The position numbers and the translations under genes are program-made. Under the pieces are notes generated by a model, which saw nothing but the letters and a program-made list of their open reading frames with translations, did no database searches and was not told the origin of the DNA. A stretch of 6,001 nucleotides of DNA from Bacteroides sp. (GTDB lineage Bacteria > Bacteroidota > Bacteroidia > Bacteroidales > Muribaculaceae): NCBI GenBank assembly GCA_014801655.1, contig JAAVDT010000020.1:27672-33672 (forward strand), read 5' to 3'. Below, piece by piece: positions 1 through 5,410 of the stretch. How positions within the stretch are numbered: position 1 is the stretch's first letter; each line of letters starts with the position of its first letter.

Positions 1-129
1 GTCCTCAACCTCATGGGCCTCTGCGAAAACGAACTCCGCCTCCCCCTCGTCCCCACCCGCATCACCACCCACGAACGCATCCGCCTCGTCCTCAACTCCC
101 TAAAAGCCCTCCAAACCACCAACCACTAA
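1..129 (+). CDS. dapA: 4-hydroxy-tetrahydrodipicolinate synthase, C-terminal end (partial)
   Basis: Only the last 42 residues and the TAA stop are present; the 5' part lies left of the window. The segment LMGLCENELRLPLVPTR followed by ITTHERIRLVL matches, from memory, the C-terminal end of Bacteroidales DapA, where an ENELRLPLVP-type segment precedes the last helix. DapA condenses pyruvate with aspartate semialdehyde in the cytoplasm, the first committed step of the diaminopimelate/lysine pathway. The catalytic Lys and Tyr residues lie upstream and cannot be checked. Codon use is extreme: 35 of 42 sense codons end in C, unlike the genes to the right. Identity rests on a short tail, so it is likely but not certain. 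Confidence 0.8.
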   Translation, partial: VLNLMGLCENELRLPLVPTRITTHERIRLVLNSLKALQTTNH

Positions 130-192
130 CCCCACCCTCCACTCTAAACCCAAAACTCCAAACTCTAATCTCTCCACTCTAAACTCTAATTT
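130..192. repeat. Imperfect CTCTAAAC-type intergenic repeats
   Basis: The A/C/T-rich spacer after dapA is built from related short words. TCCACTCTAAAC occurs exactly at 138-149 and again at 173-184. CTCCAAACTCTAAT at 156-169 resembles CTCTAAACTCTAAT at 177-190. Guanine is absent from the strand shown from 130 to the promoter. Similar low-complexity words occur between genes in Bacteroidales (recollection, not searched). Function unknown. Confidence 0.55.
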
Positions 193-221
193 GCACCTTT
201 CGCCAAAATTACGTATCTTTG
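190..221 (+). promoter_or_regulatory. Bacteroidota-type promoter for tRNA-Arg
   Basis: A TTTG box at 190-193 is followed after exactly 20 nt by TATCTTTG at 214-221. This fits the primary-sigma consensus of Bacteroidota (TTTG about -33, 19-21 nt spacer, TAnnTTTG about -7). Transcription would start near 228, about 37 nt before the tRNA 5' end, leaving a short leader for processing. Confidence 0.8.
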
Positions 222-264
222 CACCGCAAACGCCTCTACGGGCACCAAAAGCAACCAACAACCG

Positions 265-338
265 GGTCCGGTAGCTCAGCTGGATAGAGCATCTGCCTTC
301 TAAGCAGACGGTCATGGGTTCGAATCCCGTCCGGATCA
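265..338 (+). tRNA. tRNA-Arg (anticodon TCT)
   Basis: A full cloverleaf can be folded by hand. The acceptor stem pairs 265-271 with 331-337 (one G-U pair), with discriminator A338. The D stem is GCTC/GAGC (274-277 with 287-290). The anticodon stem TCTGC/GCAGA (292-296 with 304-308) encloses loop CTTCTAA with anticodon TCT at 299-301. The T stem is 314-318 with 326-330, enclosing loop TTCGAAT. The anticodon reads AGA/AGG arginine codons. No CCA is encoded (ACA follows the acceptor stem), so CCA must be added after transcription. It has its own promoter upstream and a terminator 6 nt downstream, so it is a single-gene unit. Confidence 0.97.
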
Positions 339-343
339 CAGAC

Positions 344-373
344 AAAAAGCCGCTCATCGAGCGGCTTTTTTTT
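344..373. terminator. Bidirectional intrinsic terminator
   Basis: A perfect 7-bp GC-rich stem, GCCGCTC (349-355) with GAGCGGC (359-365), closes a 3-nt ATC loop. It is followed on the plus strand by eight T (366-373) and preceded by five A (344-348), which give a U tract on the minus-strand transcript. It ends the tRNA-Arg transcript and, from the other side, the convergent membrane-protein gene that stops at 392. Confidence 0.93.
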
Positions 374-391
374 GCTTTTACAATACGTCTG

Positions 392-796
392 TTAATGAAG
401 GGTTTGTCCACGGGCAGAGTCTGATGCACTACTCTTCCATGGCCGATAAGGAGAATCCAGAGAATACCCTCTCTCAACCTCCCGGGAGATTTCCTTGTCG
501 CGCTGCTGACAGAATTTCTTGTTGCGCTCCTCCCATTCTTCGTGATACTCAATCATCAATCTGCGACAGCGAATGCGGGCAATACTCCTGGCGCGGGCAA
601 TGACGCGCCCTCGACGCGAAAAGCAAAAAAACCAGATAAAGATCAGGAATCCTACTCCCAGCATCGAGGCCGCAATGGCTACGGATGCGCCTTGCGACAG
701 TCCGAACAGATATTCAAACAGGGCTACCAGCAAACCCCACGCTATCAAAATGAGAATAAGGACGTAAATCATGGCTTGGCGTTTTTTATCAGACAT
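392..796 (-). CDS. Small two-helix membrane protein, hypothetical
   Basis: 134 residues; family not recognised. There are two strongly hydrophobic segments, about residues 9-27 and 37-58, separated by a short FGLSQGAS turn, so an inner-membrane hairpin is predicted. A basic stretch (RRGRVIARARSIARIRCRR, 61-79) follows, which by the positive-inside rule should be cytoplasmic. Then comes a charged, probably helical tail (EYHEEWEERNKKFCQQRDKE). The ATG at 796 is the only plausible start: the frame upstream has no ATG, GTG or TTG before a stop at 839-841. No ribosome-binding site is obvious, as is usual in this phylum. It lies 85 bp downstream of the SHOCT protein gene on the same strand and is probably co-transcribed. 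The overlapping antisense frames are less protein-like than this one. Confidence 0.65.
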   Translation of the reverse strand: MSDKKRQAMIYVLILILIAWGLLVALFEYLFGLSQGASVAIAASMLGVGFLIFIWFFCFSRRGRVIARARSIARIRCRRLMIEYHEEWEERNKKFCQQRDKEISREVERGYSLDSPYRPWKSSASDSARGQTLH

Positions 797-881
797 TCGG
801 TCATAACGGCCGACAGCGGCCGTCTCTGCAACTCGGATTCAGATCTCAGCTCGCCGACCAGCCACTGAGGCAATGTCAGCG

Positions 882-1763
882 TCATTTGTCCTGTATGATT
901 TTAGATTTAAGCGTAATAAATTCATCGTCAGTAATTAAGCCTTGAGCTTTCATATCTGCAAGTTTCTTGATTTCATCGGCTATGGAAGTTGATGTGTCTG
1001 CGGATTCGATATTCTTTGCTGAAGGTTGTGTGGGAGTGGCTGAGACGGGTTGCATGGAGGGATTCTCGATTTGGTCGATGATGATGTCGACAAGTTGAGT
1101 TATCTTGATAGCATCTGCAACTCCTTTTTTGTACATGGGACCGAATATGCTGTCTTCAGGCTTGATGTCTTTTTGGGTGTTGTTGGTTTCAAGTCGGGCA
1201 TCAAAGCACGGTATATGAAGGGCGGTGTCGTTAAAGTCTCGCATTTTGATAATTACCTCTACCTTGGAAACTCGTTTCGTTTGCTTTGTATCTCCGGAAA
1301 GGCCTCCGACTATCATCCCTGCCCTTCCGGCAACAAGGTCGCCAATCAGAGCACCTCCAATAGTGCGGCCAATAGACCGGGAGGAAATCATGGTGTTGTC
1401 TTCGACCATTTCGACGCTCATAATCTTGTCGAAAGGAACGATTTTTTTATAGCCGGTTGCTTCAATGAGGATAATGCGTTTGTCAACATCATCAACTATA
1501 AATTGATATCGATTGTTTACGCCAACAACTTTTGCAGAAACATGAAATTTCTTCGTTGCCGTTTTTAGCTTCTCAGCTCGTTCTTTCTTTTCCTCTTCAT
1601 TCTTTACATTTTGAATACAGCCCACTATGGCGGCTACAATAAAGAATGCAAGAAGCGCCCAAAACAGCCAGGTTGTTTCCAGTTCATTTGTTTGTTCATT
1701 GAGTGCGCAGGACGTTGCCGTGAGCATTGCTGCTGCGGATAGACCAATTACTGCTTTTTTCAT
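882..1763 (-). CDS. SHOCT-domain lipoprotein/membrane protein of unknown function
   Basis: 293 residues. The N-terminus MKKAVIGLSAAAMLTATSC is a lipoprotein-like signal with lipobox-type Cys19. A strong transmembrane segment follows at about 32-50 (WLFWALLAFFIVAAIVGCI). Next come a charged stretch (EEEKKERAEKLK) and a beta-rich region, about 73-125 (VNNRYQFIVDDVDKRIILIE, KKIVPFDKIMSVEMVED), of the kind seen in bacterial PH-like/SHOCT proteins. A glycine-rich segment, 136-157 (GGALIGDLVAGRAGMIVGGL), looks like a membrane-active glycine zipper. A Pro/Ser/Thr linker (235-260) leads to a C-terminal SHOCT domain, about 261-290 (IADEIKKLADMKAQGLITDD), a short motif often found at protein ends and thought to mediate oligomerisation. 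Function is unknown. Whether Cys19 is truly lipidated is uncertain because a second hydrophobic helix lies close behind it. Confidence 0.85.
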   Translation of the reverse strand: MKKAVIGLSAAAMLTATSCALNEQTNELETTWLFWALLAFFIVAAIVGCIQNVKNEEEKKERAEKLKTATKKFHVSAKVVGVNNRYQFIVDDVDKRIILIEATGYKKIVPFDKIMSVEMVEDNTMISSRSIGRTIGGALIGDLVAGRAGMIVGGLSGDTKQTKRVSKVEVIIKMRDFNDTALHIPCFDARLETNNTQKDIKPEDSIFGPMYKKGVADAIKITQLVDIIIDQIENPSMQPVSATPTQPSAKNIESADTSTSIADEIKKLADMKAQGLITDDEFITLKSKIIQDK

Positions 1764-1784
1764 ATTTTCATATTTTCATATTAT
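1761..1784 (-). repeat. Three 8-bp ATATGAAA repeats carrying the start codon
   Basis: Read on the minus strand, ATATGAAA is repeated three times. ATG triplets start at 1779, 1771 and 1763. The first two give ATG AAA ATA TGA, and each TGA overlaps the following ATG as ATGA. Only the third ATG opens the 293-residue SHOCT gene, which therefore has two nested start-stop mini-ORFs directly upstream. The tract is A/T-rich and may also serve as an unstructured ribosome-loading site. Confidence 0.7.
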
Positions 1785-1991
1785 AAAAAAGTGGGAACAT
1801 CCAAGTAGCACCCGAAGGCCGACCAAAGCCTATCACCGACTACCGGAATGTTTCAATGTTTTCGGCTCTCGCCGTATGCGTCTCTGTGATTATGATTTGG
1901 TAAATTTCCGGATGAAGATCACGTTGGGTAACAAAGTTATGGAAATTTCCTGAGATTCTTGATCAGAATGGAGGGAAAATCAAACCATTTC

Positions 1992-2022
1992 TTGGAAAGC
2001 AAACCAAATTATGCTACTTTTG
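1992..2022 (+). promoter_or_regulatory. Bacteroidota-type promoter for the four-helix-bundle gene
   Basis: TACTTTTG at 2015-2022 matches the -7 consensus TAnnTTTG. A TTG at 1992-1994 (within TTTCTTGG) lies 20 nt upstream as a -33 element. The predicted start point, near 2029, leaves a leader of about 14 nt before the ATG at 2043, so translation would be nearly leaderless with no room for a strong ribosome-binding site. Confidence 0.6.
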
Positions 2023-2042
2023 TGGAAAACTAATAGATTTTT

Positions 2043-2630
2043 ATGGCTGAGCAACTTATCCCCAAGCGCAGTGATTATAAGAAGCTGATCAGTTATCAGA
2101 AAGCCGATGTTATATTTCAAATAACATATTTCTTCTGCTCGCATTTCATAAAACCCGGCGACCGCACTCGTGATCAAATGGTACAGGCAGCTCGATCAGG
2201 CAAGCAAAACATTGTTGAGGGATGTGCAGCCTCTCTAACATCTGCCAAAACCGAAATCAAACTTATTGCAGTGGCTAAAGCGAGCTTGCTTGAATTGCTG
2301 GAAGACTATGAAGATTTTCTGAAGGTTAACTCCGCTCCACAATGGCAGCCGGGTTCGGTTGAATTTGAGTACATGAAAAAACTCGGCGCCGAACATAACG
2401 ATGCCCAATTCTTCATGTCTTTAGTGGAAACTCGCCCTGCCGCCACGATAGCAAATATGTGTATCATTCTGATCAAACAAGCAGACTATCTTTTATTCAA
2501 GCAGTTGAAAAGTTTAGAGAAAAGCTTTTTGGAACATGGAGGCTTCACCGAGAGAATGTATCGCCTCCGAAGCAACTCCCGCCCAACTTACCCCTCTTCG
2601 CCCGACAAAAAACAAAAAACCGACAAGTAA
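2043..2630 (+). CDS. Four-helix-bundle protein with suffix domain (S23/IVP/Avd superfamily)
   Basis: 195 residues, cytoplasmic, no signal peptide. The pattern is that of the four-helix-bundle family named after proteins encoded in 23S rRNA intervening sequences: helix 1 about 15-37 (ISYQKADVIFQITYFFCSHF), then GDRTRDQMVQAARSGKQNIVEG (39-60) at the helix 2 start, then helix 3 (TSAKTEIKLIAVAKASLLEL onward, to DYEDFL at 93), and a last helix about 132-163. The C-terminal GGFTERMYRLR and polar tail match the 'four helix bundle suffix domain' class common in Bacteroidales. Known relatives form small cyclic oligomers; Avd of diversity-generating retroelements binds RNA and reverse transcriptase. 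No reverse transcriptase, template/variable repeats or rRNA is visible here. The ATG at 2043 fits the promoter just upstream. The stop is only 6 bp before the inverted heptamer array, suggesting a functional link. The precise role is unknown. Confidence 0.85.
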   Translation: MAEQLIPKRSDYKKLISYQKADVIFQITYFFCSHFIKPGDRTRDQMVQAARSGKQNIVEGCAASLTSAKTEIKLIAVAKASLLELLEDYEDFLKVNSAPQWQPGSVEFEYMKKLGAEHNDAQFFMSLVETRPAATIANMCIILIKQADYLLFKQLKSLEKSFLEHGGFTERMYRLRSNSRPTYPSSPDKKQKTDK

Positions 2631-2636
2631 ATCTGC

Positions 2637-2770
2637 TAAAGTCACATAAGGGCAAATAAAGTCAATTAAGGTCGATATAAGGTCTAATAAGGTCCAATTA
2701 AAGTCATTAATGACCTTACCTGACCTTATCCGACCTTACCTGACCTTATCCGACCTTACTCGACCTTATA
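2637..2770. repeat. Phased inverted array of TAAGGTC/GACCTTA heptamers
   Basis: The left arm has seven copies of TAAGGTC or close variants (TAAAGTC, TAAGGGC) starting at 2637, 2647, 2657, 2667, 2678, 2688 and 2699. The right arm has six exact GACCTTA copies starting at 2712, 2722, 2732, 2742, 2752 and 2762, all spaced 10 bp. The centre is the perfect palindrome GTCATTAATGAC (2703-2714). Folding pairs left copies 2-7 with the six right copies in register (three 7/7, three 6/7 matches). Left spacers (A/T-rich) and right spacers (mostly CCT/TCC) hardly pair, giving a ladder-like stem with regular internal loops. In the right arm a 20-bp unit, GACCTTACC-T-GACCTTATC-C, occurs twice in tandem. Confidence 0.9.
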
Positions 2771-2790
2771 ATTTTGAGCAGAAACGCAAG

Positions 2791-2820
2791 CGAGGCCGGC
2801 CCCAAACGGGGTCGGCCTCG
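2791..2820. terminator. Strong GC-rich hairpin between convergent genes
   Basis: A 13-bp stem pairs 2791-2803 (CGAGGCCGGCCCC) with 2808-2820 (CGGGGTCGGCCTCG region), with one G-T pair and an AAAC loop. It sits between the plus-strand four-helix-bundle unit and the minus-strand PUL operon that stops at 2868, so it could end both transcripts. Neither side has a clean U tract (minus strand continues CTTGCGTTTCT, plus strand ACAAGTTTATT). Termination is therefore inferred from position and stem strength. Confidence 0.65.
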
Positions 2821-2839
2821 ACAAGTTTATTAGAGGATT

Positions 2840-2855
2840 TCAGCCCTAAGGCTGA
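2840..2855. other. Small hairpin just after the PUL operon
   Basis: TCAGCC (2840-2845) pairs with GGCTGA (2850-2855) around a 4-nt CTAA loop. It lies 12 bp past the stop codon of the last PUL gene and before the larger hairpin at 2791-2820. It may help 3' end stability, but a 6-bp stem can also occur by chance. Confidence 0.35.
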
Positions 2856-2867
2856 CGGGATGACAGG

Positions 2868-3875
2868 TTAGAATACCCAAACTACGTAGCCGCGCGACAC
2901 TGTCTTGGCTGCAGCGTCAACGTTGTACCAAACGGCAATTCGTTTGTATTCGTTATCTACGAGGATTTGAACTGTTCCATTGTATGTAGTCGGCGATTGG
3001 AAATTACCATAGTAGAAATTTCCGGAAACTTTTTCACCAACTTTAGTGCCTTCGGGATAGCCAATTTTACCATAGGCGAATGTAATTCCGTAGTTGATAT
3101 ATTGGCCGCCAAACTGCACTTCACCATTTTCGGTAGTTTCGCCCCACCAGGTTTCTGATTCAGAAAGCCAAACAGGAGTCTGACCATCAAGATATGCCGC
3201 ATTTTTCTCATATGTTGCAATCTCTTCAAGGTCGCCATCGGTATAAGCGAACCAACCGCCGGTGCAGCTGAAGTTCATAGTGGCAGTAAGGCCTGAGCAG
3301 TCCGTTACGGTGACCGTACCTGTTTCGGTGTTATCGGAAACGGTTGTGGTCAGTTTGATAATACCCGTTTCGGGGTCGATATCAGCAACCACATTTGCAT
3401 TGTCACATTCAATGGAGTAACCACCGTTGCCGGAGGTCACATACGCGCCATTGTCAGTAGCTTTCAGGCCATACGGCAATTCAAACGAGTAGTTTGTAGC
3501 GCTAAGCTCCATTTGATCGGTGGTGTAAACCTGAACATAAAGAGACTTATAGCTATTGCCGGAATCTGAAATCATGATTTCGACTTCACCATTTTTTTTG
3601 CCCTCAATCATAGGAACGCCATCGACATCAACAATGTCAGCGACCTGAGGATTGAGTGAGAAGGCTTTGAGGCCGCCTGAAGTAGTGCTGACAGGAAGCG
3701 CAGCCATGTTTGAAGCACCAATCTTCACTCTAATAGAGTCGGTAGAGAGCGAAAGGTTGCCCTGAGCCGGAGTGACAACGGAGATTATTTCCGGATCATC
3801 GTCGTCACACGAGGTGAAGCCAACCAATGCAGCGGCCACCAGTGCAGTATTCAGAATATAATAACGAAATTTCAT
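2868..3875 (-). CDS. Surface lipoprotein with Ig-like repeats, last gene of the PUL operon
   Basis: 335 residues. The signal MKFRYYILNTALVAAALVGFTSC ends in a lipobox with Cys23. It is followed at once by DDDD (24-27), the acidic type of signal that sends Bacteroidota lipoproteins to the outer cell surface. Residues about 40-115 look like a bacterial Ig-like (BIG2-type) fold (SLSTDSIRVKIG, VDVDGVPMIEGKKNGEVEIM). A second beta-sandwich-like part follows at about 124-204, with a Cys pair (Cys193, Cys204). The C-terminal part (208-335) is rich in Trp, Tyr and Gly (WLSESETWWGE, NFYYGNFQ, YVVWVF), compatible with glycan binding, but I do not recognise its family. It starts 36 bp after the GH18 stop and is probably in the same transcript. 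A role as surface glycan-binding protein or accessory factor is inferred from context only. Confidence 0.85.
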   Translation of the reverse strand: MKFRYYILNTALVAAALVGFTSCDDDDPEIISVVTPAQGNLSLSTDSIRVKIGASNMAALPVSTTSGGLKAFSLNPQVADIVDVDGVPMIEGKKNGEVEIMISDSGNSYKSLYVQVYTTDQMELSATNYSFELPYGLKATDNGAYVTSGNGGYSIECDNANVVADIDPETGIIKLTTTVSDNTETGTVTVTDCSGLTATMNFSCTGGWFAYTDGDLEEIATYEKNAAYLDGQTPVWLSESETWWGETTENGEVQFGGQYINYGITFAYGKIGYPEGTKVGEKVSGNFYYGNFQSPTTYNGTVQILVDNEYKRIAVWYNVDAAAKTVSRGYVVWVF

Positions 3876-3911
3876 AATAGTTTTAAGAAAGGGAATGGGT
3901 GATTGATTTGA

Positions 3912-5375
3912 TTAGAGCCAATCTTTCTGATAGCGAGTGCCGTCGTCGACCAGTTCATCGTCATAGAACGCCTTAGCACAATTTTCGAGAGCCTGATGCT
4001 GACGCTGGATATACCAGTCAATACGATTTCCTCCTTCAGCCTGAGTGCGGGGATCGAGAGCAAAAATCATGTGGCAGCCATAGCCGTCGGCACGCATCTG
4101 CTGGAGCTGAGCAAGTGTAGCCAAGTTACTCAGGTTCAATTCCTGGCTGTAGAGGCCCATCTGAGATCTCTGCATGCCGGGATAGTAGATGCTCATATCC
4201 CATGAACCGGCATAGTTATGGAGCGCATAGCGGCAATATTCGCCGGGGGTAACACCTTCCACAGTGCGGAGCTGACCGGTAGAAGAGAAGCAATAAGCGA
4301 TGTTGTCGCGATGGGGCTGAAGTTTCCACACCTGGTAAAGGAGATAGGATGCACGTTCGTAGCCTTCGGGAGTGTTTCTGATCTTATAGAATCCCGGAGG
4401 AGCCTCGCCGGTGATTTCCTTGGAATATTCATCATCCCAGAACACACCGTCAAGATTATAGGTGTCGCAAACGTTCTTAACCTCTTTTGCAAATTCCTTT
4501 GCAGTTTCATCTGCCAAAGAACTGATGCCGGCGATATCACCGTTACCAAGAATCGAAAGATAAACCTTCATGCCACGATCTTTCAGCGGCTTGATATATT
4601 TATCGTAGTTGCTGAAAATAGCCTGGTTGTTTTCGTTGTGGCGAACATAGACTTTGCCGGTCTGCGAGTTGATGTTGATGTTTGAAGAGAAGAGCACAAC
4701 CGCATCGATGAGAGGCTTACCGCTGCTCTTCAGCGTGAAGGGAAGGTTGTTAAGCGGGTTGGTGTCATTCACCTCCATTACTGAGAAGATCTTGATACCG
4801 GGCACGAGATTACCGTTCTCATCCTTAACATACTTAGTTGCATCAGGGAGAGAGCTGAGGTCATTGACGAAAATCACCTTTGCACCATCAGTTTCGCCAA
4901 GCTGAGCATCACCTTCGATTTTGACTCTTACGGGAAGAACATAAGATTTAGATGCGTCGAGCGAACCGTCAGAAGTCAGGGTATAGTCAATAGTAGCTTT
5001 GATTTCACCTGCTTTGAGAGTGGTCACGCCGCCATTGGCAAAAGCAACAAAGCTTTCGGGAATAGCTTCATAGTCATAACCGTTGTTGGTATTATACTCT
5101 GAAAGGACAGTAGGATCGTAGGCAAATGTCACCTTAGTGTCAGAAGCCACGGAAGAGGGCGCATTCACAACGAGCTGAGAGGTCAGCGAATTGCGAAGAT
5201 CAAGTGACGAATAGTTACGTTGGCCTTGAGCGTCGGTAACGTAAACGACATTGTTATCGGGGACTGCCAGATTGCCAGTGTCAACCGCACCGAGGTTAAC
5301 ATCATCATCGCAAGCCACGGCAAATGAAGCCACAGCAGCGAAGATTACTGACTTAAATAACAAACTTTTTTTCAT
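3912..5375 (-). CDS. DUF1735-GH18 endo-beta-N-acetylglucosaminidase-like lipoprotein
   Basis: 487 residues. The signal ends in lipobox AVAC (Cys22) followed by DDD, implying a lipoprotein at the cell surface. Residues about 42-171 form a DUF1735 (BT_3987-like N-terminal) beta domain (VVYVTDAQGQRNYSSLDLRN, SYVLPVRVKIEGD). Residues about 194-470 form a GH18 barrel: KIFSVMEVNDTNPLNN (strand 1), DAVVLFSSNIN, KVYLSILGNGD (strand 3), then the catalytic segment LDGVFWDDEYS (308-318), and MIFALDPR near the end. By family knowledge Glu316 is the acid/base and Asp314 stabilises the acetamido group in substrate-assisted cleavage of the chitobiose core of N-glycans. The middle Asp of the usual DGxDxDxE motif is Phe312 here. 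It lies 35 bp after the LamG gene, in operon order like the BT_3987-type loci. Exact glycan type cannot be read from sequence. Confidence 0.9.
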   Translation of the reverse strand: MKKSLLFKSVIFAAVASFAVACDDDVNLGAVDTGNLAVPDNNVVYVTDAQGQRNYSSLDLRNSLTSQLVVNAPSSVASDTKVTFAYDPTVLSEYNTNNGYDYEAIPESFVAFANGGVTTLKAGEIKATIDYTLTSDGSLDASKSYVLPVRVKIEGDAQLGETDGAKVIFVNDLSSLPDATKYVKDENGNLVPGIKIFSVMEVNDTNPLNNLPFTLKSSGKPLIDAVVLFSSNININSQTGKVYVRHNENNQAIFSNYDKYIKPLKDRGMKVYLSILGNGDIAGISSLADETAKEFAKEVKNVCDTYNLDGVFWDDEYSKEITGEAPPGFYKIRNTPEGYERASYLLYQVWKLQPHRDNIAYCFSSTGQLRTVEGVTPGEYCRYALHNYAGSWDMSIYYPGMQRSQMGLYSQELNLSNLATLAQLQQMRADGYGCHMIFALDPRTQAEGGNRIDWYIQRQHQALENCAKAFYDDELVDDGTRYQKDWL

Positions 5376-5410
5376 TGAGAGAAATGATTAGTATAGATTA
5401 TAAAGATAAA

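Noticed and set aside
100..552. Minus-strand open frame of 150 codons across the tRNA-Arg gene
   Set aside because: It reads antisense through the tRNA, its terminator and the intergenic repeats. The GFEPMTVCLEGRCSIQLSYRT-like stretch is the typical false translation of a reversed tRNA.
542..868. Plus-strand open frames opposite the 134-residue membrane protein
   Set aside because: Low-complexity, polar translation with no family pattern. The opposite strand has clear transmembrane segments and ends at the shared terminator.
1050..1568. Plus-strand open frame opposite the SHOCT gene
   Set aside because: It is a shadow of a convincing minus-strand gene with signal sequence and SHOCT domain, and has no promoter or family match of its own.
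1932..1939. TAACTTTG on the minus strand as -7 box for the SHOCT gene
   Set aside because: It matches TAnnTTTG, but no TTTG or TTG lies 19-21 nt upstream, and it would leave a leader of about 160 nt. Too weak to annotate.
1941..1969. Palindrome GGAAATTTCC (1941-1950) and inverted repeat ATTCT-TGATC-AGAAT (1955-1969) as operators
   Set aside because: Short A/T-rich symmetries between divergent genes occur often by chance, and no regulator or known box matches.
2637..2770. CRISPR array
   Set aside because: Repeats are only 7 bp, spacers 3-4 bp, and the orientation inverts in the middle. No cas genes are present.
2043..2867. Diversity-generating retroelement (because of Avd-like fold)
   Set aside because: No reverse transcriptase and no template/variable repeat pair with adenine-specific differences is visible. 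The family resemblance alone is not enough.
4218..4685. Plus-strand open frame inside the GH18 gene
   Set aside because: It lies fully antisense to the catalytic domain of the GH18 enzyme, so it is a shadow.
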